A stretch of 64,000 nucleotides of DNA from Streptomyces griseoflavus. GTDB taxonomy: Bacteria > Actinomycetota > Actinomycetes > Streptomycetales > Streptomycetaceae. Under the pieces are notes generated by a model that saw only the letters and a list, made by a program, of their open reading frames with translations, did not search any database and had not been told where the DNA came from. Positions 33,507-41,898 of the stretch are shown here, in pieces. Within the stretch, counting starts at the first letter, position 1, and each line of letters starts with the position of its first letter. Where the stretch lies: positions 582,416-646,415 of the forward strand of contig NZ_BMUC01000001.1 in assembly GCF_014649995.1 (NCBI RefSeq), written 5' to 3'. A program made the position numbers and the translations under genes.

Positions 33507-33659
33507 ATGTCCAGATTGCTCGCCGCCGCCCTGACGGTCGCGCTCGCCGCCGCCCTTGCCGTGGGAGCCGCCGTCGGTGTCGTGGCACTGCTCGAAGCCA
33601 CGCCCGACCAGCCCAACACCCCAATGATCACCTACGAGCAGGCCGGCCAGGGGAGTTGA
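33507..33659 (+). CDS. DUF2613-like membrane microprotein
   Basis: A 50-residue frame with ATG 33507 preceded by CCCGGAG. It has one membrane helix or uncleaved signal (MSRLLAAALTVALAA and onward to about residue 28) and a short outer tail ending ITYEQAGQGS. Size, layout and position near aftD-like and DUF3068 genes fit DUF2613; from memory M. tuberculosis Rv0236A beside aftD is of this kind. The stop is 3 bp before the PucR-type gene, so they share a transcript. It may be a small partner of the envelope glycosylation system. Confidence 0.72.
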   Translation: MSRLLAAALTVALAAALAVGAAVGVVALLEATPDQPNTPMITYEQAGQGS

Positions 33660-33662
33660 CCG

Positions 33663-34904
33663 GTGACGGCGTCCCGCACCCTCACGGCCCGCTCCGCCTG
33701 GAACGACGTACCGCGGCACCAGGTGCGCCGGTTCGCCGAGATCGCCATGGCCGACGTGCCCGCGCTGGCCGAGGAGATCATGAGCGAGATCCAGCGCGAG
33801 TACCCGCACCTGCCGGTCGTCCTCGACGACTCCGGCGAACCCATGGCCCTCGTCGGCATCCGCCGCGCCATCGAGGCCTTCGTCCAGCACGTCGCGCACG
33901 CCGACTACCCGGTGGGCCGGCCCACCGTGCCGCCGGGCGTCTTCCAGGACTTCGGGCGGGGCGAGGGGCTCAACGGCAGGTCGCTGGACGCACTCCAGGC
34001 GACCTACCGCATGGGCGTGCGCCTCGCCTGGCGCCGCTTCGCCGAGATCGGCCAGCGCATCGACATCCCCCCGCCCGCCATGTACGAACTGGTCGACGCG
34101 GGATACGAGTACCTGGACGGCCTGGTCGACCAGTCGGTGCGCGGATACGCCGAGGCCGCCGCCCGCCAGGCCGGGGAACGGCTGCGGCTGCAGCGCCGGC
34201 TGATGGAGCTGCTGCTCGTCGAACACCACCGGGGCGACCCCGCCGACGCGCTCGCCGAGCGGGCCGCCCGGATCGGCTGGCCGCTGCCCGGCAAGGTCGC
34301 GGTCGGCGTGCTGCTGCGCCCGGCGCGGGAGGCGATGGCGCCCGCGGTCGGACAGGGGGTGCTGCTGGACATGGAGTACGAGCAGCCCCGCATGGTGGTG
34401 CCCGAACCGGGCGCGGCCGGCCGGCCGGAACTGCTGCACCGCGCGCTCGCCGGCTGGTCCGGGGCGATCGGTCCGCCCGTGCCGGTCGCCGACGCGGCGA
34501 AGTCGCTGCGCTGGGCGGAGGCGGCCGTACGGCTGATGCGGCGCGGGCTGCTGCCCGCCGGTGAGGTGCTGTACTGCACCGAGCACACCGAGGCGCTGGT
34601 GCTGCTCCAGCCGGAGGAGCTGATCGAGGACCTCGCGGCGCGGTGCCTGGCCCCGCTGGCGCACTGCGGTGCCGCGCACGGACGGCGCCTCGCGGAAACG
34701 TTACTGGCGTGGCTGGAGACCCGGGGCGGGGCGCCGGAGGTCGCCGCCCGGCTGGGTGTCCACCCGCAGACCGTCCGCTACCGCCTGCGGCAGATCCGCG
34801 AACTGTGGGGCTCCGCGATCGACGATCCGGACCGCCGCTTCGAACTGGAACTGGTGCTGCGCGCCCAACGGCTGCGCGGCGCCCTCGGCACCCCGAGTCC
34901 GTGA
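33663..34904 (+). CDS. PucR/CdaR-type helix-turn-helix regulator
   Basis: 413 residues, GTG start. The N-terminal half has a helical RsbR/PucR-like sensor segment (VPALAEEIMSEIQREYP, RSLDALQATYRMGVRLAWRRF). The C-terminal HTH_30 domain contains VAARLGVHPQTVRYRLRQIREL and DPDRRFELELVLRAQRL. Such regulators often respond to stress or metabolites and act on neighbours. It is translationally linked to the small membrane protein and could control the divergent DUF3068 operon. It is a paralogue of the protein encoded at 48263-49474. Confidence 0.85.
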   Translation: MTASRTLTARSAWNDVPRHQVRRFAEIAMADVPALAEEIMSEIQREYPHLPVVLDDSGEPMALVGIRRAIEAFVQHVAHADYPVGRPTVPPGVFQDFGRGEGLNGRSLDALQATYRMGVRLAWRRFAEIGQRIDIPPPAMYELVDAGYEYLDGLVDQSVRGYAEAAARQAGERLRLQRRLMELLLVEHHRGDPADALAERAARIGWPLPGKVAVGVLLRPAREAMAPAVGQGVLLDMEYEQPRMVVPEPGAAGRPELLHRALAGWSGAIGPPVPVADAAKSLRWAEAAVRLMRRGLLPAGEVLYCTEHTEALVLLQPEELIEDLAARCLAPLAHCGAAHGRRLAETLLAWLETRGGAPEVAARLGVHPQTVRYRLRQIRELWGSAIDDPDRRFELELVLRAQRLRGALGTPSP

Positions 34905-34954
34905 GCCGGCCGGGGTGCGGAGCCGCGTCCGTGTTCCGCACCCCGGCCGACGGA

Positions 34955-35548
34955 TCAGCCGCGGCCCCGGGAGCGCGTCCGCAGCCGCGGGGAGAACCGG
35001 ACGGCCGCGAAGCCCACGGCGGCCAGGCCGAGGGCCGCCGTCACCAGCAGGGCGATGCCGCCCGCGCCGGTGTCGGCCAGGCTGCCCAGCAGGCCGGTCG
35101 GGGAGCCGCCGTCCCTGGTGCCGCCCGCGGCGTCGTCGTCGCCCTTGCCGTCGGTCCCGTCCTTGCCGCCGTCGTCGCCCTTGCCCCCGTCGTCGCCGCC
35201 CGTGCCGCCGGAGGCGCCCGGGGAGGGGGTGGGCGACGGGCCGTCCGTCTTCTCCACGACCTCGACGGTGAAGGTCGTTCCGGCGCCGCCGGGCACCTTC
35301 GCGGTGACGGTGTACGTGCCCGGGGCGTCGCCGGCGACGATGTCCCGCGGGGCGGTGGCCCGGCCCTCGGCGTCGGCGGTCGCCGGGACACCCGAGACGC
35401 CGCCCTCGAACACGGGGCCGCCGTCGAAGCGGCTCGCCTCGACGAGGAAGTCGACCCGGGCACCGGGGGCGGGTTCGCCGTCGTCGGTCACCAGGACCTG
35501 CAGCCGCTCGGCGAACGGCTGTCTCGGTACGGCTCCCCCCCAGGGAGC
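34955..35548 (-). pseudogene. C-terminal remnant of an LAxTG surface protein with Ig-like domain
   Basis: The open frame encodes an Ig/invasin-like beta-sandwich (from RQPFAERLQVLVTDDG), a Gly/Asp/Lys-rich linker, and a full sortase signal: LADTG, a hydrophobic helix and the tail RLRTRSRGRG. LAxTG is the motif of class E sortases in Streptomyces. No signal peptide or good start exists; the only in-frame start is GTG 35491, inside the domain and without a clear ribosome site. A TGA at 35549-35551 closes the frame, next to a run of seven C/G (35535-35541) where one base shift would join another frame. The IclR gene follows, leaving no room for the N-terminus. Confidence 0.6.
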
Positions 35549-35718
35549 TCACGATGATGATCAGACCGGCTCACAGTATCTGCGCGCCGCGCGCCCATCC
35601 GCCGTTCACCCATTGCCCGTCCGAGCGGCCTGTGGCTAGCCTGTGTTCGTCATGCCGATCGCCTGTTGAAATCTCGAACGAGGGCAGGCGCCTGAGACAC
35701 AAAGGGAGGGGGCCGGTC

Positions 35719-36492
35719 GTGGGACGCCTCGTACCAGCCGTGACCCGGGCTCTCGACATTCTCGAGCTCTTCCTCGACGGGGACGGGACGCTCTCCGCTC
35801 CCGACATCGTGCGCAGGCTCCAGCTGCCGCGCACCACCGTCCACGAGCTGGTGACCACGCTCGCCGCCCGGAAGTACATCGTCCCGGTGGCGGGACAGCC
35901 CGGACGCTACCGGCTCGGCGTACGCCCGTACCAGCTCGGCGCACGCTACGCCGAACACCTCGACCTCGCCGCCGAGGGCCAGCAGGTCGCCCGCTCCGTC
36001 GCCGAGACCTGCGACGAGACGGTGCACGTGGCGATACTGGAGGACACCGACGTCATCTACATCGCCAAGGTCGACTCCACCCACGCGGTACGGATGGTGT
36101 CGGCGGCCGGCCGCCGACTGCCCGCCCACTGCACCTCCGTCGGCAAGATGCTGCTGGCCTCCCTTCCCGAACAGGAGATCGCCGCGCGCCTCCCCGACGA
36201 CGCCGAGCTGGCCGCGATGACCCCCAACAGCATCACCGACCCCGCCGCCCTGCGCGAGACCCTCGCCGGGATCCGCGCCCGGGGCGTCGCCGTGGAGAGC
36301 CGCGAGTCCAACCCGGACGTCTCCTGCGTGGCCGCGCCGGTGCGCGACCGCACGGGAGCGGTGGTGGCCGCGCTGTCCATCTCCGTACCGATGATCCGCT
36401 GGAGCGACGAGCGGCTGGGCGAGCTGGAAGGGCTCGCCGTCAAGGGCGCCGCCGAACTGTCCGAGCGGCTGGGCCACAGGAGCGCGGCATGA
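35719..36492 (+). CDS. IclR family transcriptional regulator
   Basis: 257 residues from GTG 35719, 9 bp after AAGGGAGG; the longer upstream frame is rejected. The N-terminal winged helix is about 5-65 (VTRALDILELFLDGDGTLSA, QLPRTTVHELVTTLAARKYI). The C-terminal effector domain has RRLPAHCTSVGKMLLASLPE and VAAPVRDRTGAVVAALSISVP, as usual. It overlaps the SMP-30 gene by 4 bp and most likely controls this two-gene unit in answer to a sugar-acid or lactone. Confidence 0.92.
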   Translation: MGRLVPAVTRALDILELFLDGDGTLSAPDIVRRLQLPRTTVHELVTTLAARKYIVPVAGQPGRYRLGVRPYQLGARYAEHLDLAAEGQQVARSVAETCDETVHVAILEDTDVIYIAKVDSTHAVRMVSAAGRRLPAHCTSVGKMLLASLPEQEIAARLPDDAELAAMTPNSITDPAALRETLAGIRARGVAVESRESNPDVSCVAAPVRDRTGAVVAALSISVPMIRWSDERLGELEGLAVKGAAELSERLGHRSAA

Positions 36493-37343
36493 CGAACACC
36501 TTCGACGTGGCGGTCCGCGCGGAGGCCGCCCTCGGTGAGGGCCCCACCTGGGACCCGGCCACCGGACGCCTGCTGTGGATCGACATCCTCGGCTCCCGCG
36601 TGCACACCTACGACCCCGTCACCGGCCGGCGCACGGTGCGCCGCACCGACCAGCACGTGGGCGCGGTCAAGCCCCGCGCGGGCGGCGGCCTCGTCCTCAA
36701 CCTGCGGGACGGCATCGGCCTGATCGACCCCGACGGCACCTTCCGCTGGCTGCACCGCGAGCCCGTCCCCGGCCGCCGCGCCAACGACGCCGCCGTCGCG
36801 CCCGACGGCAGTCTCTTCGCCGGCACCATGCGCTACGACGAGGCCCCGTGCGGCGGCACCCTCTCCCGGGTCTCGGGGGACGGGACGGTCAAGGTCCTCC
36901 TGGACGACGTGGCGGTGAGCAACGGCACCGGCTGGAGCCCCGACGGGCGGCTGATGTACTACATCGACTCGCCGACCCGCCGTCTCGACGTCTTCGACGT
37001 GGGCGAGGCGGACGGCCGCATCAGCAACCGGCGTTCGGTCGTCCCGATCGAGCACGGGGCCGGCTTTCCCGACGGGCTGTGCGTGGACGCGGACGGCTGT
37101 GTGTGGGTCGCGCTGTGGGACGGCGGGGCGGTGCGCCGCTACACCCCCGGCGGGGAGCTGGACCGGGAGATCCGGCTGCCCGTTCCCCGGGTGACGGCCT
37201 GTGCGTTCGGCGGGCCCTCGCTGACCGACCTCTACATCACCACGGCGCGGGTGGGGCTGACCGCCCCGCACCCGCTGGCGGGCTCCCTCCTGGTCGTCCC
37301 GGGCGCGGGGCAGGGCTTCCCCCAGCCTCCCTTCGCCGGCTGA
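36489..37343 (+). CDS. SMP-30/gluconolactonase (LRE) family lactonase
   Basis: 284 residues of a six-bladed propeller. Metal and substrate residues lie in ALGEGPTWDPATGRLLWIDI (first Glu), NGTGWSPDGRLMYYIDSPTRR (Asn/Asp) and FPDGLCVDADGCVWVALWDG. The family hydrolyses sugar lactones (glucono-, galactono-, arabinono-type). ATGA overlap with the IclR gene indicates control by it. A substrate cannot be chosen, but an arabinonolactone-type role would suit the arabinose-related genes nearby. Confidence 0.9.
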   Translation: MTNTFDVAVRAEAALGEGPTWDPATGRLLWIDILGSRVHTYDPVTGRRTVRRTDQHVGAVKPRAGGGLVLNLRDGIGLIDPDGTFRWLHREPVPGRRANDAAVAPDGSLFAGTMRYDEAPCGGTLSRVSGDGTVKVLLDDVAVSNGTGWSPDGRLMYYIDSPTRRLDVFDVGEADGRISNRRSVVPIEHGAGFPDGLCVDADGCVWVALWDGGAVRRYTPGGELDREIRLPVPRVTACAFGGPSLTDLYITTARVGLTAPHPLAGSLLVVPGAGQGFPQPPFAG

Positions 37344-37380
37344 GGAGCGGATCGCCCCCGCCGCCCCTTCCCGGTCCCGT

Positions 37381-37434
37381 CCCCCGGGGGCGCTGCCCCC
37401 GGACCCCCGCTCCTCAAACGCCGGAGGGGCTGAA
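37381..37434. repeat. Streptomyces-type intergenic repeat with terminator hairpin
   Basis: The segment contains CCGGGGGC (37384-37391) and GCCCCCGG (37395-37402) as an 8-bp stem over a 3-nt loop, followed by CTCCTCAAACGCCGGAGGGG and CTGA. This CTCAAACGCCGGAGGGGC block is a sequence I know to recur between genes of many Streptomyces genomes. It lies between the convergent SMP-30 and FAD-oxidoreductase genes and is probably a bidirectional terminator. Confidence 0.65.
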
Positions 37435-37483
37435 CTCACGCAGCCTGTGGCGGAGCCCCGGGTTCGGGACGGGCCCGCGGCGG

Positions 37484-38887
37484 TCACCTGCCCGTGCGGT
37501 CCAGCGACCGCAGTACCTCCCGCTCCGCGGGCGTCAGCGGCGGTGAGACGGACGGCGGCAGCGGCGACCCCGCCACGGCGGCCAGCACCGCGCCCGGCCG
37601 GAACATCCGCGTCGGCGGCGCCAGCAGACTGGTGACGTCCCAGATCGCCGACGCCGCCGGATACGACCCCGTGGCCGCCCGCATCATCCGGCGGGTGTAC
37701 CCCGTGAGCACCCGGTCCGCGGCGGACGGCCGCCCGCCCCGCACCCCCGGGTACAGCACGTCCTGGCTGACGGCCATCGACCACGCCGCGTCCGCCGAGC
37801 GCGCCGCGCCCCGCACCACCCGCCGCGCCAGGCCGGGCGCGCGCAGGTCACCGCCGCGGGCCAGTTCACGGCCGAGCACCCGCGCGCCGAACGCCGCCAC
37901 CGACATCCCGTGCCCGTACGCCGGGTTGAACGTGGCCAGCGCGTCCCCCAGCACCACGAACCCCTCCGGCCAGTGCGGCAGTTCCTCCAGGTAGCGCCGC
38001 ACGTTGCTGGTCGACCGGCTCAGGTGGACGTCCGTCAGCGGCTCCGCCCCGGAGATCAGCCGCCCCACGATCGGGTCGGGCAGCGAGAGCGCGTACCGCA
38101 GGAACCCCTCCGGGTCGGCCGGCGGCTCACCCCCGCGGGAGCCGCCGCAGCTCACCAGCCAGCGGTCCCCCTCGATCGGCATGACCATCGCGCTCCGGCC
38201 CGGCCCCGCCGCGTACGGATTGGGCTGCACGATCGTCAGCGGGAACCGCCCCGCACCGTCCGGCACCCGGTACACGCGGGAGGCGTTGACCAGCCCCGAG
38301 TCCACGGCCCGCTCCCGCACACCGCCCAGCCCGAGCCGGTCCAGCCAGCTGACCACCCGCGTCCCGCGCCCGCTCGCGTCCACGACCAGGTCCGCTTCGA
38401 GGTCCGTGTCCCCGCCGGGCTCCGCGATCCGTACCCCGCGCACCCGGCCCGCGGACCCGGTCAGCCCCACGACGGCACCCCGGCGGATCTCCACCGGGGT
38501 CCGTTCCCGGACGGTCTCCCGCAGCACCCAGTCCACCAGTGCCCGGCTGCACGTCAGCATGACGGGGCCCTCGCGCCGCCACCGCCGCAGCCAGCCCTCG
38601 GACGTGAGCGCCAGCATGCCCGAGCTGAGCGATATCTCGTGCGCCCCGGCGGCGAGCAGCCGCTTGCGCAGCTGCGCGCCCGGCAGCAGCTCCTCCATGG
38701 CCTCCATGCCGCCCGGCATCAGCAGGTGCGCGTGCCGCCCCTGCGGCAGCCCCTTGCGGTGTTCCGGCCCTTCGGGCAGCTCGTCCCGGTCCAGCACGAC
38801 CACCTCGTCCGCCCCGGCGGCGGACAGGACGGCCGCGGCCAGCATGCCGGCCAGACCGGCACCGATGACGACAGCTCTACGCGACAT
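37484..38887 (-). CDS. FAD-dependent oxidoreductase (geranylgeranyl-reductase/halogenase-like)
   Basis: 467 residues from ATG 38887. The dinucleotide site is AVVIGAGLAGMLAAAVLSAAG (positions 5-25), followed by VVVLDRDELPEGPEHRKGLPQGRHAHLL. The mid-region VDASGRGTRVVSWL and second FAD site VVLGDALATFNPAYGHGMSVAA are clear. It resembles FAD monooxygenase-like proteins acting on lipids or polyketides. It overlaps the end of a MAB_1171c gene by 11 bp, so it belongs to that operon. The substrate is unknown. Confidence 0.85.
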   Translation of the reverse strand: MSRRAVVIGAGLAGMLAAAVLSAAGADEVVVLDRDELPEGPEHRKGLPQGRHAHLLMPGGMEAMEELLPGAQLRKRLLAAGAHEISLSSGMLALTSEGWLRRWRREGPVMLTCSRALVDWVLRETVRERTPVEIRRGAVVGLTGSAGRVRGVRIAEPGGDTDLEADLVVDASGRGTRVVSWLDRLGLGGVRERAVDSGLVNASRVYRVPDGAGRFPLTIVQPNPYAAGPGRSAMVMPIEGDRWLVSCGGSRGGEPPADPEGFLRYALSLPDPIVGRLISGAEPLTDVHLSRSTSNVRRYLEELPHWPEGFVVLGDALATFNPAYGHGMSVAAFGARVLGRELARGGDLRAPGLARRVVRGAARSADAAWSMAVSQDVLYPGVRGGRPSAADRVLTGYTRRMMRAATGSYPAASAIWDVTSLLAPPTRMFRPGAVLAAVAGSPLPPSVSPPLTPAEREVLRSLDRTGR

Positions 38888-40076
38888 GGGGCTCCTCGGG
38901 TTCGGGCAGGGTTGCGGGAAGGGAGGACGGCGCCGCGCCGTCGGGCGCGGAGACGGGGGCGGACGGGCGGTGCAGTGCCTGGGCCAGTTCGACCAGCCCG
39001 CCGGTGCCCAGGACCTCGGTGGCGTGCAGCCGGTAGGTGCCGGCGCTCTCGGGTGGTTCCTCGCCGGCGGCGGCCCGCCGCGCCGCGTCGGCGACCATGG
39101 CCGCTTCCGCGGCCAGCCGCGCCTCGTGCGGGGAGCGGCCGGCGTGCAGGGCACAGTCCCGCACCCGCTCGCGGAGCGTGTGGTCGAAGTACGGCGCCAG
39201 CACGAGCAGCGCGTCGTGGATCGACACCTCGCGCCACTGCAGCCGGGCCCGGGGCGACTGCCACCACACGGTCGGGGGTTTGGGCGCGGTGGGCACCGGC
39301 CGCACCAGGGACCACAGCGGGGCCAGCCGCCGGTGGTCCGCCCAGGCCCGCCGCTGGGCGGCCACCGACGGCAGCAGGTACCCCGCCGAGCACAGCAGCG
39401 CGGCCAGCGAGGCCATCGGCGGCGCGATCGTGGTGGACAGGAAGTCGAGGTCGTGCCCGTTCCAACGGGCCACGATCGCGGTGTACTTGGCTGCCTGGAA
39501 GCCCACCAGGTCCAGCAGCGCGCCCACCAGGATCAGCCGCAGCCCGGTGCGCAGCGGACCGCCGACCTCGCGCCCCCACTTCACGCAGACCGCGCACATC
39601 ACCAGCATTGCCGCGCTGTGCCCGAGCAGGTACAGCAGGATCATCTCCCGCATGAACGGCGTGTTGGCGTAGTAGGTGTCGAGGTCCCTCAGCCGCTCGG
39701 TGTCCGCCTCGGCGAGCAGGAACAGCACCACGATGGCGGTCAGCAGCAGAGCGTAGGCGGTGACGGTGCGCAGCACCCTGCGCCGTACCCGCGCGCGGGA
39801 ACCGCCCCGCCAGTTGATCAGCAGCACCAGCACCGCGCAGCTGTACGCGCAGAGCACGCTGTAGGTGAGCGGTGCCCCGAAGTTGGGGACGCCGGTGAGT
39901 TCGTTGACGGTGGCCAGGGTGGCCGGGGCGGCACAGACGAAGACCAGCGCGCCGAGGACGATCGCCGCGCAGGTGGAGACGGTCAGCGGGTTGCGCAGCG
40001 CTCTGCGCGGGCGGCGGAACAGCAGCACGGGGGTCATCCCGAACACGAAGGCCGCCAGGTAGACGACGAGGCTCAT
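38877..40076 (-). CDS. MAB_1171c family membrane protein, copy 1
   Basis: 399 residues. Seven N-terminal helices are followed by a cytoplasmic domain of about 150 residues. Diagnostic blocks: TVNELTGVPNFGAPLTYS, LDTYYANTPFMREMILLYLL between helices 4 and 5, and ARWNGHDLDFLSTTIAP. The cytoplasmic part contains RRLAPLWSLVRPV and REVSIHDALLVLAPYFD. Family members are described only as putative transporters. It is the distal one of three tandem paralogues, 31 bp after the second. Confidence 0.82.
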   Translation of the reverse strand: MSLVVYLAAFVFGMTPVLLFRRPRRALRNPLTVSTCAAIVLGALVFVCAAPATLATVNELTGVPNFGAPLTYSVLCAYSCAVLVLLINWRGGSRARVRRRVLRTVTAYALLLTAIVVLFLLAEADTERLRDLDTYYANTPFMREMILLYLLGHSAAMLVMCAVCVKWGREVGGPLRTGLRLILVGALLDLVGFQAAKYTAIVARWNGHDLDFLSTTIAPPMASLAALLCSAGYLLPSVAAQRRAWADHRRLAPLWSLVRPVPTAPKPPTVWWQSPRARLQWREVSIHDALLVLAPYFDHTLRERVRDCALHAGRSPHEARLAAEAAMVADAARRAAAGEEPPESAGTYRLHATEVLGTGGLVELAQALHRPSAPVSAPDGAAPSSLPATLPEPEEPHVA

Positions 40077-40107
40077 GCCGGCCGGCTCCTTTCCGCCGGG
40101 CGCCGGT

Positions 40108-41292
40108 TCACGCCGTCCCCGCCGTGGTGGTGCCGCTCGCGACGGCGGGGGCCGCCGGCGCCGGGGCGGTTCCGGCGAGTGCGTCGGCGATCCGGGTGAG
40201 CACGGCCGGGTCCGGCACGCGGCCCGGGAGCCGGGCGTCGCCGTCGGGGGCGGGGACCGGCTCGCGCGGGTCCGCCTCCCGCCGTACGGCCGCGGTGATC
40301 ACCGCGGCCCAGGCGGCGGCCTCCGCCCGTTCGGGGTCCCGCGTCGCCGCCAGCACACCGGCGCGGGTCCGGTCGTAGAGGTCCGGGTCGAACCAGGAGT
40401 CGAGGTGGCCGAGGGCGTTGTGGATGCTGGTCCTGCGCCACATCAGGCGGGTGGTGGGGGAGGCGAACCGGGGGCGGGGCAGCCGCAGCGTCCGGCGGGT
40501 GAGCAGATCGTCCAGCGTCCGCTCCAGCGGCGCGAGCCGCGCGTACGTCCGCCGGGCCCGCCGCCACTCGGCGGCCCGGGGCGCCGCCAGCGGCACCAGC
40601 ACCCCGACGACGGTGAGCAGGGCGCCGAGTCCGGCGGCGGCCGGGGAGACGGTCGTGCCGAGCGCCGACCAGTCCCGCCCGGACCAGTCGGCGCCCACCG
40701 CGATCAGCTTGGTCACGCTGTAACCGGCCCCGCACAGCGCGCCCGCGGCGAGCAGCACCAGCCCCGCCCGCAGCCCGCCCCGCACCCTGCGCGCCCAGCG
40801 CAGCGCGGACACCGTGGTGACGGTGACGGTGGTGAGGTGCGCCAGCAGGTACAGCAGGATCATCTGGGCGATGAACGGTGTCGTGGCGTAGTAGGTGTCC
40901 AGGTCGGTGCGCCGCTCCACCGGCGCGTCCCCGAGGGCGAACGTCACCGCGATGCCGAGGACGACGACGGCGTAGGCGAGCACCCAGCGGCGGGCGGTGC
41001 GGCGGACCCGGGGTCCGCCGCGCCAGTGCACGATCAGGACCTGGGAGGCGGCGCAGTACCCGGTGATCGCCGCGTAGGTGAGGGGCGCGGCCAGGTTGGG
41101 CACGCCGCCGAGCCGGTTGACGGCGCCGACCGTCGGCGGCGCCCCGAGGAAGAAGCACAGCCCGGCCAGGCCCAGCACCGCGCAGATCGCCCGCAGGTAC
41201 GGGTCGCGCCGGTGCCGCAGCAGATCGGGCGCCTTCACCAGCAGCCCGAGCCACAGCACCCCGCAGCTGATGTAGTTGATCAGGCCGCTCAT
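40108..41292 (-). CDS. MAB_1171c family membrane protein, copy 2
   Basis: 394 residues, ATG overlapping the metallopeptidase stop by 4 bp, hence translational coupling. The family blocks appear as AVNRLGGVPNLAAPLTYAA, LDTYYATTPFIAQMILLYLL and GADWSGRDWSALGTTVSP. Seven helices, then a cytoplasmic domain with TYARLAPLERTLDDLL and RRTSIHNALGHLDSWFD. It differs from copies 1 and 3 in the loop (PFIAQ instead of PFMRE), so the paralogues have diverged and may form hetero-oligomers. Confidence 0.82.
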   Translation of the reverse strand: MSGLINYISCGVLWLGLLVKAPDLLRHRRDPYLRAICAVLGLAGLCFFLGAPPTVGAVNRLGGVPNLAAPLTYAAITGYCAASQVLIVHWRGGPRVRRTARRWVLAYAVVVLGIAVTFALGDAPVERRTDLDTYYATTPFIAQMILLYLLAHLTTVTVTTVSALRWARRVRGGLRAGLVLLAAGALCGAGYSVTKLIAVGADWSGRDWSALGTTVSPAAAGLGALLTVVGVLVPLAAPRAAEWRRARRTYARLAPLERTLDDLLTRRTLRLPRPRFASPTTRLMWRRTSIHNALGHLDSWFDPDLYDRTRAGVLAATRDPERAEAAAWAAVITAAVRREADPREPVPAPDGDARLPGRVPDPAVLTRIADALAGTAPAPAAPAVASGTTTAGTA

Positions 41293-41807
41293 CTCTTGGT
41301 CCCGCGGTAGTTGAGCGCGGCTCCGATGCGTCCGGCGAGGTCCTGCGGGTCCCCGGTGCCGGCCCGGGGGGTGTGTCCCGAGTCGGTGCTGGTCTCCAGC
41401 CAGGTGCGCAGCCGGCGGCCCATGAGCATGCCGAAGCGGTCGGCCTCCTGCTCCTCCGCCAGGCTGAAGTCGGTGCGCGCGGCGACGGCCGCCGGACGCG
41501 CGCCCGTCTGCCGGTCCGCCTCCCGGCGGTTCATGTGCCACACCTCGTGGCAGAAGATCACGATCTGGTGCCACACGGCGGCCCGCTCGTCCACCACCAC
41601 GTCGTCGTGGCCGTCCCGCTCCAGCCACAGGCCGCTCGCGGTACGGGGCGGGAACGCGGCCCGGTGGACGACGACTTCACGTCCCCGCCAGGCGCTGACG
41701 GAGGCGACGAGCGCGTCGAAGAGCACGTCCGGGTCGGCCGGCACCGCCACGTCGATGGGGTCGATGAGGGCGTCAGCGAGACGACGCATCTCCTTCCTGG
41801 TACGCAC
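41289..41807 (-). CDS. ImmA/IrrE-like zinc metallopeptidase
   Basis: 172 residues from GTG 41807 (AGGGAG 6 bp ahead). The zinc site is H87-E88-V-W-H91 in CHEVWHMNRRE, and the third ligand is probably E121 in AEEQEADRFGMLMG, as in ImmA/IrrE and toxin-antitoxin-type peptidases. Such enzymes usually cleave a partner XRE repressor, but no XRE gene is next to it here. It lies between two MAB_1171c genes and is coupled to copy 2, so the membrane proteins may be its partners. Confidence 0.82.
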   Translation of the reverse strand: MRTRKEMRRLADALIDPIDVAVPADPDVLFDALVASVSAWRGREVVVHRAAFPPRTASGLWLERDGHDDVVVDERAAVWHQIVIFCHEVWHMNRREADRQTGARPAAVAARTDFSLAEEQEADRFGMLMGRRLRTWLETSTDSGHTPRAGTGDPQDLAGRIGAALNYRGTKR

Positions 41808-41898
41808 CGCTGTCTCCCTGTTCCGCCGGGTGTCGCTCGGTCACCTGTGCAATATGCCAAGACCGGTGCCGTCCCTGCCAGTTCCCCGTGCCGCACGG

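Noticed and set aside
41289-41807. Classical toxin-antitoxin pair
   Set aside because: The peptidase resembles ImmA/IrrE-type toxin components, but no antitoxin or XRE gene is adjacent; its neighbours are membrane proteins.
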